DNA of 11,702 nucleotides from Dunaliella salina (taxonomy: Eukaryota; Chlorophyta; Chlorophyceae; Chlamydomonadales; Dunaliellaceae): assembly GCA_002284615.2 (NCBI GenBank), contig MU071250.1, forward strand, positions 1 to 11,702, written 5' to 3'. Shown here piece after piece: positions 5,532-11,702 of this stretch. The position numbers and the translations under genes were made by a program. Position 1 is the stretch's first letter; every line of letters begins with the position of its first letter. The notes under the pieces were generated by a model. It was not told the DNA's origin. It ran no database searches and saw nothing but the letters and a program-made list of their open reading frames with translations.

Positions 5532-8500
5532 GTGCGTGTCCGGTGGCGGCCCCCCACTGCTGGGTTGTTCTCCGGTCCAATGCGCACAGGACTTTTTTTA
5601 AATTTGTATGGACTCTTGAATATCAGAATAAGCGCTCTGTAGGAAGGAAGGAAGGAGTGTTTTGCTATATACGCCTTCAAGGGCATCTTAGCGGTTTGAA
5701 TCCCAACTGTTTGAAAGACCGACGCGAGTACGAGCAAGTCCGAGCAACTTGAATCCACCAGTTTTCCGCCTGTAAGCGCTCTGCCGCCTCGCTGTGGTCA
5801 CGACCCAGGTGTTCAGGCTGCTCTTCAGGATCAGCCTGCCCAACAGCACAAAATGCGCGCGGAAATGGCCACCCACTGCCGCGTCGCCGCGTCTAAACCC
5901 TAAACCCTAAACCCCTACCCTAAATCCGAAACCTGAAACCCAGAAACCTTAAACCCGAAACTCCCCTTGGACGGTCGCGCGCTGGGCTTTTCTTAATTTC
6001 TGTGGACTCAGAAATCTGAATCTAATCTAAACAAAGCCCTCTGTAGCCTCGCTGTGGTCACAGCAAATGGGCATACAGGGCAGAGCAGCCAGTACCGGGG
6101 TTTGCCTCAATTGACAGGTGCGTGCAGTTGGGCAAACTTGTCAAGTGCAGGGTTGCACAGGTGAGGGGCACAGGTGAGGGGTATCTTGCACACTTATCAC
6201 GACTCCATTTGTCACGGACTCTCCCGCTCTGTCTGATGCGTATATCATGTTTGCCTTTGGATGCCTTCAATGCTTACGCCCAACTCCCTTTGTAATGGAC
6301 GAGAAGAAGCTTTATAAGGTTGCATCGCTATATCTGCCTACATGGGCAGCTGAGCGGAATCATCGAGGCCTGCAACCAAACCAGTCTGATGGGAAATAAA
6401 TAATAAAATAAAAGGAGACTGTGCAATGAATTCAGACACAGCATTCCAGGCGAGCAGACACGAACTTGGCTAATGCAAAGACCTCAGCTTGGTTCAGTAG
6501 GTCTCTCAGACTCAATTGGCAGGTGCGCGCAGTTGGGCAAACTTGTCAATTGCACGATTGTGCAGGCGTGGGGTATCTTGCACACTTGTAAGGGGGGTGG
6601 TTGAAAGGTGGTTAAAGGACCCCCGTCTTGGGATCCTTGCCAAATCCCTCCCTCCTCATAATGGCACGCACGTAACGTATTCATATGCGGCGTATGTGAA
6701 TCTTGTGAGCCTGAACTTGAATGGCGCCTCCCAAAACTGCGTATGAACCAACCCTGTGTAAGACTAAGGAGGAAGACAGATCTTGACCCACCATTGCAAA
6801 GCAAAAAACAGATGATTGAATAACATTGGACCTTGATAGGGTACTACAAGTGGACTTCAGGCACCATAGGCTGCTGCTTATTGATGGTAAGGTGAGGCAA
6901 GGTTACACCGCTATATCTGCATACATGGGCAGCAGAGCGGAAACACAGAGGCCTGTAACCAGACCAGCCCTTGTTGATGTTAATAAGGATGGGAAGTCAT
7001 GCAAGTGCAGCCTACTAATGACCCTGGTCCTCTCAGCCGATGATCCACATGTTTATTGTCGTTGCACACACCTGTAATGTTGGGCACCACTCTAGGGGTG
7101 AATGGCAAGGATGAAGTTGGCCAGCTAACTCCATTGTTGCCATTCAACCCCGGAGTTGGCTGGCTGCTGTTAGGAAACAGGGTGCTCGTAAGCCTGTTGG
7201 AATTGCCTCCACTGTTGTTTGCACGACCATGGCCAACAGACCCCACCCTCAAAATGAACGCGCAGATTTTGTCGTGTTTTCAGAATCCAATGGAGAGATA
7301 ACTCAATCAAGAGTTCAGGTTACATCGCTTTATCTGCCTACACGGGTAGCTGAGCGGAAACACGGAAGCCTGTAACCAGAACAGTCCAGGCTAGGATTGA
7401 AAGCAGTGCTCAAAACTTAATCAAGATTTACTCAGTTCCTCGCGTAAGATGATTTCCTTTTGGTAAAATTAGCACACAGTTGTGCAAAACCTGCGAGCTC
7501 CATATCATCCCCGTCTGTTAACATGCGAAATGCAAAGAAGTTTGTATTGCTGTTTTGCAGGACAAGGTAAGGGAAGGTTACATTGCTTTATCCGCCTACA
7601 AGGGCAGCTGAGCGGAGACTTAGAGGCCCGTAACCAGACCAATTCAATGGTTACAATAATAAGTTTAGCCTTCAGCCATAAAGTTTGTATTGCTGTTTTG
7701 CAGGACAAGCAACAAAGCAGACCACTGGTGCTATTCGCCAACTCCGATTGTCCACTTCATGAGCGCATGTGCATTCTGCTGAGGTTACCTTCGTTGAAAT
7801 GGCTGTCATTAGTGCATGTTGGCTAGGGGATTGGGGGTGGGGGGGGCATGCGCTAAATCAGCTGCAAACTGCAGGACATTGCGGGACTTTACATTGGTTG
7901 GTTTGAACCTCAGAAAGAGGTGCCTGTAGAAAAGGAGGAACCCAATTCATCCGTTTGGTGTAATTGGTTTGAACTTAGGAAACTGGTGCCTGTAAAAAAT
8001 TAATAGACTGTAAAAGAACATTGTTCTGGTGCCTGTAGAAGAACCAACATTGGTTGGTTTGAACTTAGGAAACTGGTGCCTGTAGAAAAGAAGGCACTTC
8101 AATGGCCATGTTAACTGTCCTGACACCGAGCAGCCCAGCTGCCTGGCTGAAGGTTACGTTCCTTAATTTTAATCCAAACGTCATGAGACAAAAATTTTCA
8201 TTTGTCCTGACTGATCTGCAGGGCATCAAGAATCAGTTGAGGCCGTCGGGTTTTCTGCCCAATTGCCGCTTGCCGCCAGCGCGGGCGTGGACTGCTGCTT
8301 ACGCGTGTGGGAATACAACACTTGCGTGGAGAGGGCCACGTGTGTGCACCCGGATGTAAGCTTCAGGGCTTTCCTGGCGCGCGTGTTGTGGAGTCCTGTC
8401 GTTGTCTCTCACTTGTTTGTGGAGTCGTGCCGTTGTTTGTTGCTTGTTTGCGGAGTCGTGTCGTTCTTTGTCGCTTGTTTGTGGAGTCATGTCATTGTTT

Positions 8501-10424
8501 GTTGCTTGTTCGTGGAGTCCTGACGCGCTTGCATAGAGAGGGCCACGTGTGTGCACCCAGATGTAAGCTTCAAAGCTTGCCTGGCGCGCTTGTTTGTCTA
8601 TTTTTTGCTGCATGCCACCGTTCTTAATGTGCTTGATGCATCCCGCTCTTGTTTGGCTCGATGCAAAAACTTCTGCCCATGATTGCAAGCATGTGCAGGT
8701 GCTATGTCAACGGTGCAGTGCTCGCCAACTATAATGAATGTGACGACACGAAGGTCGCCCATCAAAGTGCCTGAATGCCTGCTACTCAGATGCCACTTTT
8801 CACTTTTCGTAGCTTTAACCACTTTTTAAACTACTTATCTTAGCCTTGCGCTCTGTGATCTGCAGCGGCGTGCAGTTTGTATTTCAGGTGACGTGGCACT
8901 TTCCTCTGCCCATGGTCACTGTGCTCATTGCACGGTGGGGTCTACACCTGTGCAGAAGTTTTCATGTGCTTGCACCCTACTGTCATCACTGGCAATGTGC
9001 AGTTGGGATAGTGCTGCTGGCCCTCGTACTCGCAGCTGGTAATGTGCGTGGCTTGCCCCATTCCCTCTGCCAGCAGGTTGCAATGCATGGCTTGGCACCG
9101 AAAACGCCCTTGGTCGTCAATCACTTCCTTACCCCATTTGATGGGGGGGGGGAGCGGGGTGTGGAGTGTGTGGCTTGGTAACCAACGAACATGTGCAGGT
9201 TGTGATGTGCGTGGCTTGGCAACCAACAAAGTGTGCAGGTTGTGATGCGTGACGCTGGGCAATCAGCAGTGTGTAGGTTGTGACACACATGTGCAGGTTG
9301 TGACGCGCATGGCTTGGCACCCAACGATGCCCATGGTCATCACAGGCTGCGCAGATGGGGTTGCGCGCTGCTGGGACTTGCGCACAGGAGGCTTGGTGCA
9401 GCAGTATAGAGGGCACACGGCCGTCATCCAGGTGGGTTGTAGTTAGCCATGGGTAAATAGGGTGTCCTACATCTCAAGTAGGCTCGCCGAGCCTAGAAGA
9501 GGCTCAGCCTCTTTGGGTAGGGCCTTTTTGGGTACATAGAATATTATTTAGTTTTAGGCAATTGAACACCATTCTTGGGTAAAAAGAGGGTCACCGAGGG
9601 TGAGGTCCATCAGCCAAACAGGCTCCCCAAGCCTCGCCAAGCTCACTCTTGGCGAGGCTCCCCTAGGTGGCTACCCAACCCTAGTTGTGGTAGAGGGTGT
9701 AGGGCCGTCATCCAAGTAGGTCATAGGAAGAGCAGAAGTGCTTAGCGATCCTTGGACCTGGCTGGGCTGCACAATAGGAAAGTGTGTATGGGTTGCTTGT
9801 ATTATGGGCTGTGTCTGATGCATTGCCGTCCATACGGTCTGCAGAAATGAATGCTTCAGATTCACCCCGATCAGTGAGTTGAAGGAAGAGCTGAGCCTGG
9901 ACTCTTCAGACTGGAGAGGTCAGCGGGCTCTTTGGATAAAGTCGAAGTCCTCAATTCCGGTTGCTACTTGAGAAGTCTGAAGATCCTTTTGGATCGGGAC
10001 TGCCCATAGCCTTGTTGAGAAAAGTGTCCAGCATCAATCAGATAGCCGGCATCAGGCATTACGCTGGCCACGCTGTCCAACAACGGGTACTCCTCGGGTT
10101 GTGCTCAAGCACGGTGGTGACGATGGTGATTTGGGTAACCACGGCTTGCTGGTGGTATAAGTTGCTCTAGTAAGAAGACGACGCCTCACTTCAAACACAT
10201 TTTCTGTATGGGTATCTCCACATGTGTGTACGTTCATTCAAGTATGCAGTGGCAGTGAGGTTGCTCCTCCTTGCTGTCTCCTTGTTTTGGTCTTCCAAGA
10301 CGTCCTCATCCAATTTCCTTCGCAGGATTTGGTGCTGAGTCCAGATGGCAGCATGCTGTTGACAGGGTCAGATGATAACACTGCGAAGGTCTTTTTGACA
10401 ACCGGAGGCAGTGCAGCAAACTAA
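5409..10424 (+). CDS. AAMP: WD40 protein of the AAMP/Sqt1 family, C-terminal part (four exons, 5'-partial)
   Basis: Exons 5409-5531, 8222-8355, 9297-9431 and 10326-10424 join into 162 residues ending in TAA. All introns are GT-AG, and the junction phases (1, 0, 0) agree. The product reads as consecutive propeller blades: ITCLALHHS..TGAEDGSVR (exon 1), GHQESVEAVGFS..LPLAAS..D..LRVWEY (exon 2), VTRMAWHP..TGCADGVARCWDLRTG..RGHTAVIQ (exon 3) and DLVLSPDG..LLTGSDDNTAKVF (exon 4). The order and wording (HPD-VVTR-WHP, YRGHTAVIQ, SPDG, DDxTAKVF) are those of AAMP and yeast Sqt1. Sqt1 chaperones uL16/Rpl10 in the cytoplasm; animal AAMP is linked to migration and signalling. The N-terminal blades are not in view. 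Another ribosome-assembly WD40 protein is less likely. Introns of 2,690, 941 and 894 bp hold repeats and exon ghosts. Confidence 0.85.
5650..5715. mobile_element. SINE-like repeat fragment
   Basis: AGGAGTGTTTTGCTATATAC, then GCCTTCAAGGGCATCTTAGC, then GGTTTGAATCCCAA. The first two segments match the copy at 869-941. The third reads as a box-B-like GGTTTGAATCC on the plus strand, whereas the 5034-5099 copy has its box B on the minus strand at the same relative position; the stretch is nearly palindromic, which may explain this. Confidence 0.45.
5893..5961. repeat. Interstitial telomere-like repeats (CCCTAAA)n, degenerate
   Basis: The first three to four units are perfect or nearly perfect CCCTAAA, the plant and green-algal telomere motif. 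They decay rightward into CCGAAAC, CTGAAAC, CAGAAAC and CTTAAAC. The tract lies inside an intron, so it is interstitial. It could be a scar of double-strand-break repair or telomerase addition, or simply a minisatellite. Confidence 0.85.
6071..6124 (+). pseudogene. Ghost copy of the 3' end and donor of WD40 exon 1
   Basis: About 52 bp match 5487-5538 at roughly nine of ten positions. The shared parts include GCAGAGCAGCCAG, TGCCTCAATT.ACAG and the donor GTGCGTG itself. The copy lies 585 bp downstream in intron 1. It has the donor but no acceptor of its own in an evident position, so it is probably not an exon. Confidence 0.82.
6316..6391. mobile_element. SINE-like repeat, intron copy 1
   Basis: AAGGTTGCATCGCTATATCT, GCCTACATGGGCAGCTGAGC, GG, GAGGCCTGCAACCA and ACCAGTC. 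It is one of four similar copies in intron 1 that share AGGTTACATCGCTATATCTG..GGGCAGC.GAGCGG..GAGGCCTGTAACCAGACCAG. They are more distantly related to the copies at 869, 5034 and 5650. Confidence 0.7.
6510..6589 (+). pseudogene. Second ghost of the exon 1 donor region, copied with intron sequence
   Basis: This matches 6105-6193, including CTCAATTG.CAGGTGCG.GCAGTTGGGCAAACTTGTCAA and GGGTATCTTGCACACTT, and so is a secondary duplication of the first ghost and not of the true exon. Offset is about 405 bp. It shows that the process repeated within the intron. Confidence 0.8.
6899..6968. mobile_element. SINE-like repeat, intron copy 2
   Basis: The same ordered landmarks as at 6316: AAGGTTACACCGCTATATCT, ACATGGGCAGC.GAGCGG, AGAGGCCTGTAACCAGACCA. 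The match to the copies at 7316 and 7574 is close enough to suggest one subfamily or local duplication. Confidence 0.7.
7316..7387. mobile_element. SINE-like repeat, intron copy 3
   Basis: AGGTTACATCGCTTTATCTG, CCTACACGGGTAGCTGAGCG, and AAGCCTGTAACCAGAACAGT, in the same order as the other intron copies. Confidence 0.7.
7541..7709 (+). repeat. Exact 26-bp repeat containing a splice-acceptor-like motif
   Basis: An identical 26-bp stretch, starting TTTGTATTGCTGTTTTGCAG and ending GACAAG, occurs at 7541-7566 and 7684-7709 (offset 143 bp). The first copy continues GTAAGG, so it reads as pyrimidine-rich tract, CAG, six bases, GTAAGG. A six-base micro-exon is conceivable, but inserting it would add Asp-Lys in frame 0 while the real junction is phase 1, so it is unlikely to be used. 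Confidence 0.6.
7574..7643. mobile_element. SINE-like repeat, intron copy 4
   Basis: GAAGGTTACATTGCTTTATC, CGCCTACAAGGGCAGCTGAG and AGGCCCGTAACCAGACCA. It follows directly on GCAGGACAAGGTAAGG, the first of two copies of a splice-site-like motif. Confidence 0.7.
7892..8092. repeat. Imperfect tandem repeats (TTGGTTTGAACTTAGGAAAC..GGTGCCTGTAGAA)
   Basis: Copies at 7892-7936, 7961-8000 and 8047-8092, with a partial copy of the right half at 8028-8041. Each couples a TTGGTTTGAAC..(C/T)AG(G/A)A half to a TGGTGCCTGTA(G/A)AA half. Nothing suggests a gene. TTGGTTTGAAC is weakly box-B-like. Confidence 0.8.
8222..8355 (+). CDS. AAMP: AAMP-like exon 2 of the visible part
   Basis: The acceptor is CTGATCTGCAG and the donor is GGAT|GTAAGC. 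The first two bases complete a Gly codon with the G from exon 1, then 44 codons end in phase 0. The peptide contains GHQESVEAVGFSAQLPLAAS, then AGVDCCLRVWEYNTCVE, and ends CVHPD. This is one WD40 blade with the expected GH start, the DxxLRVW turn and WE in place of WD. The usual reading frame is not the longest open one, which is why the exon is easily missed. A 67-bp ghost of its 3' end lies 207 bp downstream. Confidence 0.88.
8388..8522. repeat. 31-bp minisatellite, about 4.4 copies
   Basis: The unit runs GTGGAGTC.TG.CGTTGTTT, then GTTGCTTGTTT. Copies start at 8388, 8419, 8450, 8481 and (partial) 8512, with a few substitutions per copy. It is sandwiched between the true donor region of exon 2 and the duplicate of that donor region. 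Confidence 0.9.
8528..8594 (+). pseudogene. Ghost copy of the 3' end and donor of WD40 exon 2
   Basis: By my alignment it differs from 8321-8387 at 7 of 67 positions. It keeps GAGAGGGCCACGTGTGTGCA, CCC.GAT and the donor GTAAGCTTCA at 8563. Offset is 207 bp. The copied exon part would read ERATCVHPD, with no acceptor in place, so it is most likely inert or a competing 5' splice site. Together with the minisatellite it accounts for much of the left half of intron 2. Confidence 0.88.
8885..9124 (+). pseudogene. Older ghost copies of the start of WD40 exon 3
   Basis: Four decayed copies precede the true exon. At 8885-8930, CAGGTGACG...TGGCAC.....TGCCCATGGTCA still reads VT-WHFPLPMVTV, like VTRMAWHPTMPMVIT. 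At 8970-9024, GCACCC..TGTCATCACTGGC, then GTGCAGTTGGG, then GTGCTGCTGG resembles 9317-9375. At 9042-9070, GTGCGTGGCTTG..CC..CTGCC. At 9071-9124, GCAGGTTGCAATGCATGGCT, then TGGCACC, then CCTTGGTCGTCAATCAC. Each has indels that break the frame. They sit in intron 2. Confidence 0.65.
9160..9288 (+). repeat. Tandem acceptor-plus-exon-edge copies in front of WD40 exon 3
   Basis: Units starting near 9160 (partial), 9191, 9231 and 9269 each resemble the true junction at 9289-9329 (ATGTGCAGGTTGTGACGCGC, ATGGCTTGGCACCCAACGA). The AG dinucleotides fall at 9197-9198, 9237-9238, 9275-9276 and, for the true site, 9295-9296. Splicing at 9198 leads to a TGA in frame at the next unit, so only the last copy gives an open product. 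Confidence 0.82.
9297..9431 (+). CDS. AAMP: AAMP-like exon 3 of the visible part
   Basis: The acceptor is CACACATGTGCAG, a weak pyrimidine tract, and the donor is ATCCAG|GTGGGT. It has exactly 45 codons, phase 0 at both ends. The peptide is VVTRMAWHPTMPMVITGCAD, then GVARCWDLRTGG, then LVQQYRGHTAVIQ. It is a full blade with WD (Trp-Asp at codons 26-27) and the GH of the next blade at codons 39-40. After Asp of exon 2 it gives HPD-VVTR-WHP, equal in spacing to the family pattern. The identity is the most certain of the four exons. Confidence 0.92.
9447..9686. mobile_element. Hairpin-rich insert splitting a donor duplication
   Basis: The insert lies between the true exon 3 donor region and its ghost. 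It contains two adjacent perfect hairpins, AGGCTCG-C-CGAGCCT at 9480-9494 and AGAGGCT-C-AGCCTCT at 9498-9512. Near its right end it has a 12-bp stem AGCCTCGCCAAG/CTTGGCGAGGCT at 9630-9659 with a 6-base loop. Both ends carry GGGTA/TACCC-type motifs, but I could not establish clear terminal repeats or a target duplication. A small foldback or MITE-like element is one reading; a G+C-rich local repeat is another. Confidence 0.4.
9687..9729 (+). pseudogene. Ghost copy of the 3' end and donor of WD40 exon 3
   Basis: TAGAGGG....GGCCGTCATCCA.GT.GGT..TAG matches 9405-9446. The copied donor has changed from CCAG|GTGGGT to CCAA|GTAGGT, so it has lost the exon-final G. Offset is about 282 bp, most of it the hairpin-rich insert. 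Confidence 0.75.
9730..10325 (+). other. Remainder of intron 3, no gene seen
   Basis: No coding or RNA gene signal. A 10-bp inverted pair TCTTCAGACT (9903-9912) and AGTCTGAAGA (9974-9983) is the only structure noted. The right end is a pyrimidine-rich acceptor, CAATTTCCTTCGCAG. Confidence 0.6.
10326..10424 (+). CDS. AAMP: AAMP-like last exon with stop codon
   Basis: The acceptor is TTTCCTTCGCAG. Thirty-two codons and TAA follow in phase 0: DLVLSPDGSM, LLTGSDDNTA, KVFLTTGGSAAN. SPDG, TGSDDxTAKVF and the short tail after KVF match the way AAMP relatives end, so this is likely the true C-terminus and not a truncation. There is no evident ghost of this exon. Possible 3'-end signals of the algal TGTAA type lie at 10555 and 10793. 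Confidence 0.88.
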   Translation, partial: DLVLSPDGSMLLTGSDDNTAKVFLTTGGSAAN

Positions 10425-11172
10425 GTGCGTTAATATTTTGAACGCAATCTATGTGTGTTAATGTTTTAAATGTTTTCCCGACGACTGCAAGCGCAGCAAA
10501 TTTACGGTGTTTTGGAAGTTTTAAATTTCCCGAGGCCGAGGCAAGCCTCAAGTATGTAATAACCTAACAAGACGAACGCAGCAAGTGTCTCAGTCCCTTT
10601 TTCCTTTCGTCACAAAGTATGAATTAGGAAAAAATCGGCTCATCTTCTGTTTCTCCAGGGCATCTGATAGCTATCCTCTACTCACCCTTGACACTCTGAA
10701 GTGTATATTTTTTCCACAAAGGGAAAAGAGGGTATTCCTTGTGTCACATTCAGATATCCCTTCATTCATAACAACACAGCAAGCTCACATTTTGTAATCC
10801 TTCGAATGACACAGACGTTATAGGAACCAGCAGCTGTGTATACAGCAAGAAATGTAGTGAAGTTCAGACACTGAGGGACATTGTACCAGAAAACATGCTG
10901 TCAACCTTATTCATCACAAGACTGTTGGAAAAAGGTTGCAAAGTTCAGAAAGGTAAGAAGCAAGTGTGCACTCTGGTCGCTGGCGAGTTCCCTTGGCAGC
11001 AGCCATAAAGCACACTCGACTATTTGCAGCATACCTCGTCGAATTGGTTATGGTTGCAGCAGAGGGGGGGAGCAGCATGATTTAGGATTGTTGAGGGTAT
11101 CGCCCCAGTGTGCAGTTGAGGTAGGCATTGAGTTGGAACTATCGGTTACAAGGTTACAATTGGGTTTGACCT
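10425..11172. other. 3' flank of the WD40 gene, no gene recognised
   Basis: It contains the presumed 3' UTR with a short duplicated GTG(C/T)GTTAAT.TTTT motif at about 10426-10470. The open frames here (for example 10881-11222) have no domain-like content. The right part, from about 11050, may be the 3' untranslated tail of the LINE relic on the opposite strand. Confidence 0.5.
10555..10559 (+). promoter_or_regulatory. Possible polyadenylation signal TGTAA
   Basis: TGTAA, the motif used by many chlorophyte algae, occurs 131 bp after the stop codon. A second lies at 10793-10797. The pentamer is common by chance and the organism is not known, so either or neither may be used. Confidence 0.25.
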
Positions 11173-11702
11173 TCAGCCAGGTTGTTTGGCTGCTCGGCCT
11201 GACTGTTCCATCCAAAGAATAAAGATCCATGAGATTAGAAATAAAACGATAAGTCTCATTAGTTGGTCCTGTAAGAAATGAAAGACGTCCTCAGAACTAG
11301 CCTGAGTGTAGTAAAAAGCGCCTGTCTCGTCCTGAAGAACTCTGTGAGCAGAGGGGAAATCAGAAAAGAGATGTTCATAAGTTCTTCTAAGAGAACACAC
11401 AGGACCGCAGGAACAAAGGAACACAGCATGTCTTTCATCTTGAAGTCCTAGGTCACATTTATCAAAAACTGAAGTGTGCTCCTGCCAAAGTGATGTCTCA
11501 ATTCTTAGGATGATTGGATGCAATCAAAAGCACATGATGTTTCTCAGCATATGCTTGCCAGAATCGAGATGCAAATACCTAGGGACAGAAAAGGGCGCTC
11601 CATGAGCAGCCAAAGGTTTCAAAGGGAGAGCCACCCAGTGAGGATACTTGGCTGATTTGTTCACACGCTCATTGTGCTCTGCCAAGGCAGCCGCATTCCA
11701 AA
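11173..11702 (-). pseudogene. LINE-type reverse transcriptase, C-terminal relic
   Basis: From 11700 the minus strand reads 58 codons beginning WNAAALAEHNERVNKSAKYP and ending RNIMCF. They are followed by a TGA at 11526-11524 and then, in the same frame, by about 116 codons to a stop at 11173. The second part contains RIETSLWQEHTSVFDKCDLG, LQDERHAVFLC and LRRTYEHLF, which match the zinc-knuckle tail after the reverse transcriptase of plant and algal non-LTR elements (C-x2-C..DERH-x4-C..LR..Y..LF). The first knuckle cysteine appears to be Phe. The last 25 or so residues are hydrophobic and atypical, so the original end may lie near 11250. The 5' remainder runs off the window. A dead copy. Confidence 0.72.

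Larger units (their letters stand above)
5532..8221 (+). other. Intron 1 of the AAMP-like gene (2,690 bp)
   Basis: Bounded by GTGCGT and TGATCTGCAG. It holds two ghost copies of the upstream exon's donor region, an interstitial telomere-like tract, several SINE-like fragments and two small repeat families, each listed separately. It also contains a local duplication: 5582-5640 resembles 5976-6040 (GCGCACAGG/GCGCGCTGG, GGACTC, CTCTGTAG), and 5775-5802 resembles 6035-6062 (CCTCGCTGTGGTCAC). The remaining parts (about 6600-6880 and 7000-7310) show nothing I can name. Confidence 0.8.

Noticed and set aside
8299..8688. 129-codon minus-strand frame across exon 2 and the minisatellite
   Set aside because: It is antisense to a well supported exon and a 31-bp repeat whose length keeps frames open by chance; repeated peptides mirror the duplication.
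9850..9920. Ghost of the last WD40 exon (GAGCTGAGCCTGGACTCTTCAG versus GTGCTGAGTCCAGATGGCAG)
   Set aside because: The match is short and weak; not enough to claim a copy of exon 4.
10411..10510. Duplication of the stop-codon region (GTGCAGCAAACTA versus GCGCAGCAAATTTA)
   Set aside because: Similarity is limited to about a dozen bases in A-rich DNA and may be chance.
10881..11222. 113-codon plus-strand frame downstream of the WD40 gene
   Set aside because: No recognisable domain, start context or splice support; it overlaps the end of the LINE relic on the other strand.

Overview
The window looks like nuclear DNA of a green-lineage eukaryote, most likely a green alga. The reasons are a WD40 gene split by GT-AG introns, an interstitial tract of plant/algal-type telomere repeats (CCCTAAA), a decayed LINE reverse-transcriptase tail, a non-autonomous hAT-like DNA transposon, and dense local duplications. 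The species cannot be named from the sequence; a prasinophyte or other chlorophyte is a guess. There are no bacterial-style operons, rRNA genes or CRISPR arrays.

Layout. 1-374: TG-rich microsatellite and featureless DNA. 375-2010: a block of roughly 450-600 bp repeated three times and diverged, with coding-like but broken stretches. 2020-3000: several families of short imperfect tandem repeats. 3172-4513: a 1,326-bp element with 18-bp perfect terminal inverted repeats and a perfect 8-bp target-site duplication, carrying a broken low-complexity ORF on the minus strand; all 12 ambiguous bases of the window lie inside it. 4514-5400: a possible minus-strand first exon, a 103-bp tandem duplication and a tRNA-like SINE fragment. 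5409-10424: the last four exons of a WD40 protein of the AAMP/Sqt1 family on the plus strand. 10425-11172: the 3' flank. 11173-11702: a LINE relic on the minus strand that runs off the window.

The only gene likely to be functional is the WD40 gene. Its four exons (5409-5531, 8222-8355, 9297-9431, 10326-10424) have compatible splice phases and join into a continuous 162-residue C-terminal part of an AAMP-like beta-propeller. Known relatives (yeast Sqt1, animal AAMP) are cytoplasmic; Sqt1 is a chaperone for ribosomal protein uL16/Rpl10. The N-terminal exons lie upstream of the window or were not recognised.

The most unusual feature is that three of the four exons are accompanied by partial degenerate copies of their own splice junctions (exon edge plus adjoining intron) in the neighbouring introns or upstream flank. 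Exon 3 has a stack of tandem acceptor copies in front of it. This suggests that these introns grew partly by repeated local duplication across exon-intron boundaries, with later transposon, minisatellite and hairpin insertions.
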